Positions 56,185 to 64,000 of a stretch of DNA of 64,000 nucleotides are shown piece after piece. A program made the translations under genes and the position numbers. Below the pieces are notes generated by a model that worked only from the letters and a program-made list of their open reading frames with translations, ran no database searches and was not told the DNA's origin. Source of the DNA: Datisca glomerata (taxonomy: Eukaryota > Streptophyta > Magnoliopsida > Cucurbitales > Datiscaceae). Each line of letters begins with the position of its first letter. The first letter of the stretch is position 1. The stretch is from the NCBI GenBank assembly GCA_003255025.1, contig QANY01004135.1:868001-932000 (forward strand), read 5' to 3'.

Positions 56185-57030
56185 TGACAAGTCCGTGGCC
56201 ATTCATGCAGTGGGCCTTGGACATAGTGGGACCACTCTCCATGGCGCCTACTTAATAAATGATTCTTGCTGGTTGCTACGGACTATTTCACAAAGTGGAT
56301 TTAAGTAGAATTATATGCAAGAATTTGAGAAGAAGAGGTAAGAGGATTAATATGGAAGAATATTGTGTGTAGGTACAAAACTCCTCGAATACTAGTTTCA
56401 GACAATAGACTGTAATTCACGGTAAATGTAGTCAAAACCTTTTTTGAGGGACTTTGAACCCAAAATCGATTTTCAACACCATACTATCCACAAGGGAACG
56501 GACAAGCTGAAAGATCCAACCAGATTATTCTTGTAAGTTTGAAGAAGCGATTACAACTCGTAAAAGGAAAATGGGTAGAAGAGCTACTGGCAGTATTATG
56601 GGAGTACAAAATGATCCTAAGAGAACCAACGGGAGATACTCCATTTGCCCTAACATACGGGACATAAGTGATAATACCAGTTGAAATCGAAAGCCCATTT
56701 ATAATATCAAGTCCGAGTGAGTCACAAAATACTTAATTAATGAAAGAGAAACTAGATTTACTTGAGGAAATGAAAGAATCAGCTCTTATTCGAATGGCCA
56801 GTTATAATCATAAAAAGAGAACTTATTTCTGTAAGAGGATAAGAAAATGCGGATTTCAGAAAGAGGATATCGTATTGAAGAAGATTTTATAGACGGAAGG
56901 CAATTAGGTCTAAATTGGGAAGGCGCATACATTGTCAGTAGAGTTTAGAAGCAGCATATATTATCATTTAACAACGGAAGATGGGCAAGACCTGGTAAAA
57001 TCGTGGAATGCTATCCATTTTAAAAAATAT
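56185..57030 (+). pseudogene. Tat integrase
   Basis: Starts abruptly inside the zinc region (KKCDKSVAIHAVG). It continues in shifted frames with WPLDIVGPL-like sequence near 56210, LVATDYFTKWI near 56270 (first Asp), VSDNRL near 56397 (second Asp) and [10 protein letters not shown] near 56490 (Glu). Further on come [20 protein letters not shown] near 56545, and the end WNAIHFKKY near 57005. Several frameshifts and stops. Confidence 0.88.
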
Positions 57031-57159
57031 ATATATGTCTGACATGTATGTATGAAAATGATTATAGTGGATATTTTTCTCATGGTTTTTGTCGTTAAGG
57101 GTTTTCCACGTAAGAATCTTCAGTGTTAATCAGTTCCCCTCTCTTTAACGAATTCAAAC

Positions 57160-57440
57160 GGAATTAGGGCCATGGTTCTACAATGAACCTAAGTCCTTGA
57201 GAGTGGACTGCACTACAATGGGCAGTCATTCTCTAAAGGAAATCGGGATCATGGTTCTACAAAGAACCTAAGTCCTTGAGAACAGACTATACTACAAAGG
57301 GCAGTCGTTCTCTAAAGAATACTCGGGCCATGGTTCTACAATGAGCCTAAGTCCTTGAGAACGGATTGCACTACAATGGGCAATCATTTTCTAAAGGAAA
57401 TCTGAGCCATGGTTCTATAATGACCTAAGACTTTGCGAAC
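57160..57440. repeat. 80-bp tandem repeat with self-complementary core in Tat 3' region
   Basis: Units starting near 57166, 57246, 57327 and 57405 share CCATGGTTCTACAATGAACC and CTAAGTCCTTGAGAAC. Each of the first three can form a hairpin: GACTGC in the left part of the unit pairs with GCAGTC about 10 nt later, extended outward by GAGA/TCTC. Tandem repeats between integrase and 3' LTR are known from several Tat-group elements. Confidence 0.92.
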
Positions 57441-57680
57441 ATGAATGATCAAGCAAATAATTGGATATTAAGGTACTATAGAAAGGAAAACACAATAGAA
57501 AATAAGCTTTGCAAATGAACCATTAGAAGCTGACTAAGGAAGAAAAATTCTAAGGCATGAAGAAATGAAATACACATAGTTAGAAAGGAAAAAATTTTCC
57601 TTTTATTTCAAAGGGAAAATGTACATTCGATACAAAAAGAGTACAATAACATGAAAAGAAAAACTAACAAATAACAATGG

Positions 57681-59480
57681 TCACTCCAGCGGAAGCATCA
57701 TCAGCGGAAGCATCATCGCGGGAGCATCATCACCGGGAGCGTCTTCAGTGGAAGTGTATTTATGGATCAGAGTTAGAGGCTCGTAAGAAAGAGGCCGTCT
57801 GGGAGGAGTTGGAGCCAAGGCGTCTCTATAGCCCAAGATATAGATGGCTTGCTCAACCTCGTCAAAAGCAGCTCGAAACTCAGCCTCCACTTCTTTCTTC
57901 TTCTCCTCGATGGCTTGAGCTCTTGACAAGTCAGCAGCCTTCAACAATTTATCAAGTTTAAAGTTGTCCACTTTAAGAACAAATATCTCCTTATCTTGCT
58001 TCTCAACAGTCTCCCACAGCTCCACTATTGTTTTCTTCAACTCCTCTACTTCCATTTGGAGCCTAGTGACCAAGGCTCAAGTCTCAGCCAACTCACCACG
58101 ATAACTTATCAAAGCTTTCTTATGAAAACTGTGGTACTCATTTTCGCATTGTAATGAGTGATATCCTAGAAAAAAAGGAAAACAAGTTAAGTATGAGGAA
58201 ATTGCAAAAACAAAAAGAATATAGTAAGAAAGAAGAAAAAGAAGGATGGGAAGAAGTACCTTCGTTTGTAGCAAGAGGAGAAGGAGGACCAGAACTTGAA
58301 AAAATCCATCCTAGGACGGACATTCCTTCCCCCAATATCTCCAATCATAGTGTGAAGCCATTTGGTCATGTCTGACGGTCTTCGTTGAAGGGGTGGGATA
58401 GCTTATTCTTCTTCTTCGGAGTGTGTTGACTCAGAAGAACTCTCTAAAACAGGAAAATTAGTGGTGAAACTTAACGGAAAGGTGGGATCAGAATAACTCT
58501 CTAGAGAGAAACTGGGGAAGTCAGAGTTGAAGTCAAGGGAACAGGAGCGGGAATGAAAGCGGTTGTAGCCTCCATTCTAGGATCGAGGAGGAGATGCAAG
58601 TTTTAGATAGGGCAACAAAAAGCTGTTGTCACCCATTCAGTGTTTGTCTTTAAGTGAAAACGTCCTCGCGTTTGCATGTTTGTCCAAATCATAAGAAATA
58701 GGTCAGTGATTCGAAATTAAAAAACAAAAATTCATATATATTTTAAAAAAAAGAGAGATAGAGAGAGAAAATGGAAGAAAGGGAGAGGAGCTCAGGCCGA
58801 GAGACCTACTGAAAACACCCCATCTACGAGGAATAATCTTCCGGCCTTCACCCCTCCAGCTTTCCCCGACGTTTAAGACGTCTATTTCCCCTCTTTTGTC
58901 TCCTTTGGGGAGTTCTTTAATAAGAGTGTCCATTCTAGGGCCAAGTAGGAGCTTTCCCCCCAAGATTTGATGACGTAGGTAAGGCGAAGTTTAGTTAAAC
59001 CTGAACCTAATTTTTATAACATGTTCAAAGCTTCGAAGCAAAGAACAATCCTATAGGAGTTTGGGGTAAATTGGGATGGAGCTAGGCCCTAGTGATTAAA
59101 AAATTCTTGAAAGAAAGGAGAAATGGGAAATTTAAAACCTAAGGCTATATACATGGGATGAAAGGTAACTTCAGTGGAAGGCCTATAAGGAATGCCCACT
59201 GCCTCACTATCATAAAGGAAATAGAGTACATTAGTGGGAAAGGCATCTTAGTAAATTCTCATTAACTCTCTAAATTCAACTTCGTTTCTAACCCTGGGGA
59301 TAGGAGGAGAAAAAATGGTTTCCACATCCGTAATTTTCAAAAACAGAAGGAATACAAAGAAGGAAGAAGAAAAGAACAAAGAAAATGAGGAAGAACTTAC
59401 AACAATGGAAAGAGGAGATGAATAAATGATGAATACACGAGTCCTATAAATAAGGTGGAGACTTGAAATAGAGTACAAAT
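57681..59480 (-). pseudogene. Antisense accessory ORF of the Tat element (putative gypsy-type transposon domain, PF04195-like)
   Basis: On the strand opposite to gag-pol, the region 59260-58990 reads GIPYRPSTEVTFHPMYIALG, FKFPISPFFQEFF, GLAPSQFTPNSYRIVLCFEA, broken only by two Trp-to-stop changes. This is the wording of the plant domain called 'putative gypsy type transposon' (PF04195). Further downstream, 58073-57681 is an open frame of 130 codons with a long coiled coil (MVTRLQMEVEELKKTIVELW, then ALDLSRAQAIEEKKKEVEAE-like sequence). Between them lie AT-rich and pyrimidine-rich stretches that could be introns (58720-58790 and 58140-58250). Antisense ORFs in the 3' region are known from Tat-group elements such as Grande. 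The upstream start could be ATG at 59478. Confidence 0.75.
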
Positions 59481-59688
59481 TTACTCAAATCTAGAAAAGG
59501 CGCATGAACAATCCTGATTGTTGCGACTAGGATGACTCTTGCCTGACATCGTCGTTATCAAAAGAATATCTGAAAAATGTGTACCACACATCCCTCAACA
59601 GCATGGACAGATGAAGCGTTAAAAGTGTCAACTTCTTAAAGGGAAGTAATCATACTCATTACACATCAGTGACTGAACTCCATAGAGT

Positions 59689-59702
59689 GTAATGGGGGCC
59701 AA
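59689..59702 (+). promoter_or_regulatory. Tat polypurine tract
   Basis: GTAATGGGGGCCAA lies directly before the 3' LTR start TGAACAATG. Confidence 0.75.
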
Positions 59703-60058
59703 TGAACAATGTATTTATGTTATGGTGTACATGTTGTAAGATCTAGAACAAAAGATTGAAAAGGAAGACGTTGAACATGAAGTCTGTTGGATGATGATGA
59801 TAGTTACAAACGAATATTCTAGATGAAAATGGCCATCCCAACGGCCTAATTATAATCTCAACCTCTATATAACGTCTCCGTAAAAGGCGCAGTAGAAAAG
59901 TGACATTAAGACTATTAAATGTAACTTTGTATATAAATAGAGGTCGATATGACCTCAAAGGGACACGATTGAATACATGGAAAACACCCCAGCTCAATTT
60001 CTATCAATTTCTCCTTTTGTAATTTCATTACATTTCACATACCAAAATTTCCTTTACA
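59703..60058 (+). repeat. Tat 3' LTR
   Basis: Begins TGAACAATGTATTTATG and ends TTTCCTTTACA. TATA box TATAAATA at 59932. Same length as the 5' LTR. Confidence 0.95.
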
Positions 60059-60063
60059 CGCCC
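60059..60063. repeat. Target-site duplication of Tat element, right (CGCCC)
   Basis: Partner of CACCC at 52420-52424. Confidence 0.7.
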
Positions 60064-60238
60064 ATTTTCACCGACTTTTAAGTAGTTCTTACTATGGCTT
60101 TTTTATTTTAACTATGTTTATATTTTGGCGTTGATAGCATTTTTTGTCTGGGAAAGTTTCATTGACACCCCTTCTAAGTTTAAATATAACACGCACACAA
60201 CATGTTGTATTAAAGTATAGACACCGATTTCCATTTTA

Positions 60239-60400
60239 CACTACTACAAAATTGATTTTTAAGGACGGGGAATACCCGTCGTTAAAAATCATAAACGACG
60301 GGTGCTTACCCGTCATCTTAAAAGGCGTCATAAAAAATCACCTTTTTGTTTACAACTGGAGAGAAGACGACGGTTGATCAAAAAACCGTTGTCTTCTAAC
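60239..60400. repeat. CACTA terminal and subterminal inverted repeats
   Basis: CACTACTACAAAATTG is followed by three short hairpins. 60264-60269 pairs with 60275-60280 (GACGGG/CCCGTC). 60297-60303 pairs with 60308-60314 (GACGGGT/ACCCGTC). 60362-60375 pairs with 60384-60397 with one mismatch. Subterminal repeats of this type bind the CACTA transposase partner. Confidence 0.85.
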
Positions 60401-60995
60401 TCACATAACCCACCATCATTTTTGTGAATTATATTTTACCACGGTTTATAGCAAAACCATCGTCTTTGTTTATTTTTAAAAAATAATTATAAATCCGTCA
60501 TTTTTGTTATATTTTTATGACAGTTTGTCTACCAACCATCGTATTTTGTTATATATTTTTTAATTCAACTACAGAATAATTAAGCCAACCTATTAGAATT
60601 TCTAACATTGTAGACTAGAAAAAACAAATAACAAAAATGATTAGAAAAGCCTTGATACTAATGAACTTCTTTTAGTTGTTCTAGTTGTTCTAGTTGCTCC
60701 CAAATCGTTCTACCTAGTTGTTGAACACTGGAAAAAATAAAGGTTGGTTTAACCTATCATTAATTATAAAGTAAAGTAAAAGAGTATTGAAAGTTTTTAT
60801 ACATACATGTTTGTTGCTCCAATATTTACTGCTTCGCTTATCCACTCATGTGTTGCAGTATAGATTGTTAGTTTAACCTTGAGTAAAAGATCAAACATAC
60901 AAAGTTAAACAAAATATAAATGCACTATTATCATACTAACTACAAAACATAGTTACATGTAAACCTTCAATAATCACAGTGTCTTTGTCATTTGG

Positions 60996-61460
60996 TCAAG
61001 TATAAGTAAAATCGTTTTCACCATCTATGTCAAATGTTTCAGCAGAAGGCATTTCTTTGGCAAATAAATAACAATCTAATATTGTATCACATAAATCATC
61101 ATCAACAATACTTTTGCGATATTCTCTTTGAGTGGAAATTAAGACAACTGACCAACTTGGATCTTCGACATAAAAAACTTTTTTTGTTTGTAAAGCCACA
61201 ATGAAAGAGTCATTTTTGTAACCTAATCTTGCAAGATGAACTAATCTAAACCCAAGATCATCAAATTTAATCCCATTACTATTCTTAACCCACTCACATT
61301 TAAACAATGAAAGCCTAAACGTATGATAATTATGCTCCAAAATCTCTTGGATCAATCCATAAAAGGACAAGTCTGAATAAAATAGGATTGTTATCCTTAG
61401 CACTTACAATTTGCATTGTATGTGCCACTACACTAACTCCATTGTTTTGGAAAGATCGAT
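60996..61460 (-). pseudogene. CACTA transposase C-terminal region (DUF4216)
   Basis: The open minus-strand frame 61403-60996 contains LSFYGLIQEILEHNYHTFRL, LFKCEWVKNSNGIKFDDLGF and NDSFIVALQTKKVFYVEDPS, the characteristic DUF4216 wording found after the TNP2 transposase in CACTA elements. Upstream on the minus strand, about 61460-61404, comes NNGVSVVAHTMQIVSAKDNN, the usual lead-in, in another frame. The TNP2 catalytic part is absent from the window, because the copia element begins at 61528. The frame ends in an acidic tail with a stop near 60996. Confidence 0.9.
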
Positions 61461-61528
61461 CATGAACATGACACTATGATGGTAACTTCAGGAAACTTCA
61501 TGCAAATCACATTATATATATATATATA

Positions 61529-61972
61529 TGTTATGATCACAACCCCAAGAAATTTGGAAATATGCAAAATGTAACAAATGATAAATCATAAAAAGGAACA
61601 CAAAGAACTAATTATGTGGTTTAGTAGTGTGCCTACGTCCTTGGGTGAAGATGAGAAGATTTTCACTAATCAATAAAGAGAGTGAATAATAATGCCAATA
61701 ACTTCAACAAACCCAATTTCAACAAACCCAAATATAGAACTAAAGTAGAGCGTTAGAATATTCTTTGGCCCCATACAAATATCTCTGTATCTATCATGAT
61801 TGGTACAATACAAAATGGAAGAGGGGAATCCTATATATATAGGAAACTATGAGAGCCTGACCATTAAAAAATTGATGAGGGAGAAAGAAAAAACCCACAA
61901 CTAAATTTGGAGCCACTGCATCTCAATCGTGGCTTCAAATTACACCATGATCTTCAAAAGTAGATTTCATCA
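61529..61972 (-). repeat. Copia 3' LTR (minus strand)
   Basis: Read on the minus strand it starts TGATGAAATCTACTTTTG and ends GATCATAACA. TTTGGAGAAACAT directly before it could be the polypurine tract. It contains a TATATATA promoter-like stretch near 61830-61845. The second LTR is outside the window, so the ends are judged from the TG...CA rule. Confidence 0.7.
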
Positions 61973-61974
61973 AA

Positions 61975-62500
61975 TGTTTCTCCAAACTAGCAAATCACTT
62001 AATGCGAGTATCTTCAAGTCCTTGCAAAGCTTGAACTTGTGAGTCATAATAGACTTAGTTCTCATATCAACTGAATTCTCTATTGTAGGGATTTTACTAA
62101 TTGTAATGGCATCCTGAGATATAGCATCATGAATGAAGTGATATGTGACAATAATGTGTTTGGTTATCTTAAAATACTTTTGATTTTTAGTCAAATGTTT
62201 ACACTCTGGTTATCAGAATACATGACAGTAACATCCTGTTGAAGTCCCACATCAATAACCAAACCCCCAAGCTAAATGATTTCTTTATTGCTCTACTGTT
62301 GTCATGTACTCAGACTCGATTGTAGATATCAAGATTGTATACTAGAGAGTAGCCTTCCAACTAATCGCACAACCAGGAAGTGTGAAGAAATAACCTGTAA
62401 AAGATAGCCTCTTATCAAGATCACCAGCATAGTCCACAAAATCAACAATACTGCTACTGGGGTCATAACTCTTGCCATAAACTAAAGTCCAAATCTACAG
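61975..62500 (-). pseudogene. Copia RNase H
   Basis: The minus strand reads IVDFVDYAGDLDKRLSFTGY, PGCAISWKATL and, after a stop, STIESEYMTTVE, with both catalytic strands recognisable. The end is DVTVMYSDNQSVNI, then LTKNQKYFKITKHIIVTYHF in the open frame 62194-61970. Two or more frameshifts. Confidence 0.88.
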
Positions 62501-62539
62501 TGCCATTGATGGATCCATTTCATAGCTTGCTAATAAACC

Positions 62540-63420
62540 TTGTCAGGGTTCCCTATCTACCTGCTGAAAACACTAACAACATTTGAGATATCTAGAAAAA
62601 TTCAAACCATAGCATACATTATACTCTTAAGTACAGTAGGATAAAAATCACGAATCTACTAAATGTCTGATTACAGCAAATGGAACACACACAGGTTTCG
62701 ACTTTTTCATACCAAAGGGTTCATGAACTTTCTCAATGTAATTCTTTAGACACAAAACTAACTTCCCCGCTTGTCTATCCCTCAAAATTTCCCTACCCAA
62801 AATCTTCTTGGCAACACCTAAACTTTCATCTCAAACTCACCACTAAGTTGAGCTTTTAACCTTATGATTTCCGCTTTTCTCTGTGGAGCAATAAGCATAT
62901 CATTAACATAGAGTAACGAATATATAAGAGAACCATCTTGAAGATGTTTGTAGACCCAACTGTCATAGTCACTCCTAGAGTAACCTTGCCTAAGCATAAA
63001 TGAATCAAACTACTTGAAGCACAACCTAGGAGTTTGCTTCCAGTCATATAAAGACTTATTCAACAAACAAACATTATATTCCTTAACCTGAACAACAAAC
63101 TCCTCTAGTTGAGGCATACAACCTTGTTCCTCAAGCTCACCAAGCGACAAGCTATATTAAAATCTAGCTCTCCAGTTCCAAGTCAAACAGTGCAACCATG
63201 GAAAACAACATGCACATTTGGTGAGAACACTTCATTCAAATCCACATCCTCTCTCTGGCTATAACTCTTGGTAAGTAATCGTGCTTTGAACCTCTGTGAT
63301 TTAACCCCTGAAATGTCTTCCTTTTTCTTCAAGACTATTTGTACCCAGCGATCTTCTGGCCCTTAGGCGGTTTAACCAACTCATATACGATTCTTATGAA
63401 GAGATTTTCAAGTTCTTCAC
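62540..63420 (-). pseudogene. Copia reverse transcriptase
   Basis: The minus strand gives LVKPPKGQKIAGYK near 63370, RFKARLLTKSYSQREDVDLN near 63290, and EEFVVQVKEYNVCLLNKSLY near 63090. The catalytic box near 62920 reads SLLYVNDMLIAPQ, so the first Asp of Tyr-Val-Asp-Asp is Asn and the enzyme is dead. VAKKILGREILRDRQAGKLV follows near 62800. Several shifts. Confidence 0.9.
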
Positions 63421-63559
63421 TTATAGCATAGTGCACTATGCAGACTCACTACTCATGATAGCTTCACGGTAATTCAAAGTTTTTTAAGCCTCAATACTAT
63501 ATGCTACGATCAACGTATTAGATACCAAATATGTATGACCATACTTCTAAGGTGGTCTA

Positions 63560-64000
63560 ATTTTTATCCTCTATATCTAGAAGTACTATCTTTTACTTTA
63601 CAAGGAGCTTCAACCATTAACTCTACCTGCTCACTTACACCGCTATCTGAACCTGTAGCAATATACTCATTTCTCTCTAATAGCATGTCATTTTCATCAA
63701 ATTTAATAGCTTTGCTAATCATAAATTTGGGAGACTTTGGTTCAACACATGATAAATGATAAACCTTCACCTAGACTAAAATGATAGTAATACATATTTT
63801 TGTCACCTACACCCAAGCTCACCATTACTCGTATAAGCATACCTAGGAGAACAAAAAAAAAATCAAAACAGAATACTAGTAGGAGAATTAGACCATACCT
63901 CAAATGGTATCTTCAAATCAATTGCAGTTAATGCAGACCTATTCACTAAGTTACAGGCATACTTGATAGTCTCAACCCAAAAGCTATCATGCAAGCCAGC
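63560..64000 (-). pseudogene. Copia integrase C-terminal part
   Basis: The minus strand reads AGLHDSFWVETIKYACNLVN near 64000-63940, SALTAIDLKIPFEVWS, and VYHLSCVEPKSPKFMISKAI in the open frame 63770-63564. These are typical of the region after the integrase core in copia elements. A frameshift and stops lie between the two parts; the catalytic residues are outside the window. Confidence 0.88.

Larger units (their letters stand above)
52425..60058 (+). mobile_element. Full-length Tat-type Ty3/gypsy retrotransposon (7,634 bp), inactive
   Basis: Two LTRs of identical length (356 bp), gag, protease, RT and integrase in order, then a long 3' region with tandem repeats and an antisense ORF, a polypurine tract directly before the 3' LTR, and a 5-bp near-perfect target-site duplication (CACCC/CGCCC). 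The gag and integrase wording fits the Tat group. The RNase H region is largely deleted near 56160, and stops are frequent throughout, so it cannot move itself. Confidence 0.93.
60239..61528 (-). mobile_element. CACTA (En/Spm) element, 3' end portion
   Basis: The sequence begins CACTACTACAAAATTG, the hallmark terminal repeat of plant CACTA elements. It is followed by subterminal inverted motifs (60264-60280, 60297-60314, 60362-60397) with GACGGG and GACGACGG cores. The DUF4216 region of the CACTA transposase lies on the minus strand at 60996-61460, so the window shows the 3' end of the element. The element is interrupted at about 61528 by a copia LTR. The other CACTA end is not in the window. 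Confidence 0.85.
61529..64000 (-). mobile_element. Ty1/copia retrotransposon inserted in CACTA, 3' half
   Basis: On the minus strand the window shows part of integrase (64000-63560), RT (about 63420-62540), RNase H (62500-61975) and the 3' LTR (61972-61529). The 5' half lies beyond the window. It sits next to an AT dinucleotide run (61511-61528), a likely insertion site. Reading frames are broken. Confidence 0.9.

Noticed and set aside
57677..57961. Plus-strand ORF of 94 codons in the Tat 3' region
   Set aside because: It is antisense to the coiled-coil ORF, which has the better protein-like pattern.

Overview
The window looks like transposon-packed heterochromatin from a dicot nuclear genome. 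It is AT-rich, has no bacterial-style gene packing and no intact host gene. Nearly every coding trace belongs to plant mobile elements: Ty1/copia, Ty3/gypsy (Athila, chromovirus and Tat types), L1-type LINEs, CACTA, a FAR1/MULE-like trace and plant pararetrovirus-like sequence. The reading frames are broken by stops and frameshifts, so almost everything here is dead. The species cannot be named from the sequence alone.

Layout. 1-2.6 kb: a cluster of hairpin-forming short inverted repeats followed by a FAR1/FRS-like pseudogene. 2.6-5.4 kb: LTR-like sequence, a small copia pol fragment and a decayed gypsy LTR end with a tRNA-Asp-like primer site. 5.5-14.2 kb: two copies of an endogenous pararetrovirus-like element (movement-protein-like, coat/zinc-knuckle and protease parts) facing each other tail to tail as a 3.4-3.6 kb inverted repeat with a spacer of about 280 bp, then an RNase H piece flanked by direct repeats. 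14.9-15.3 kb: a gypsy gag relic. 15.4-18.8 kb: a pol-less LTR element (LTRs of about 700 bp) that abuts a minus-strand chromovirus-like gypsy relic (18.8-20.4 kb). 20.7-23.8 kb: a minus-strand L1 LINE. 23.9-28.0 kb: a rearranged minus-strand copia cluster with a fresh tandem duplication. 28.3-29.3 kb: a 188-bp tandem repeat joined directly to a fragment of a CHD/SNF2 chromatin-remodeller gene. 31.6-46.5 kb: an Athila-type gypsy element on the plus strand, split by a complete copia element (40,396-45,443) with clean LTRs and a GTTTT target-site duplication. 46.5-51.1 kb: a plus-strand LINE broken by a Tat gag fragment and by an AT-rich insertion that carries a 26-bp telomere-motif tandem repeat. 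51.7-52.4 kb: a palindromic MITE-like segment and a CT/CA microsatellite. 52,425-60,058: a full-length but dead Tat-type gypsy element with matching 356-bp LTRs, near-identical target-site duplications and an antisense accessory ORF. 60.2-61.5 kb: one end of a CACTA element with its DUF4216 region. 61.5-64 kb: a minus-strand copia element inserted in the CACTA sequence and running off the window.

How the pieces relate. The arrangement records successive nested insertions: copia into Athila, copia into CACTA, Tat into a LINE. The element most likely to have a present-day effect is not a protein gene. It is the large inverted repeat of pararetrovirus-like sequence, whose read-through RNA could fold on itself. 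The main host-derived trace is the SNF2 C-terminal fragment at 29 kb, which still reads through about 100 codons. All protein assignments were made by eye from family motifs; no database search was run.
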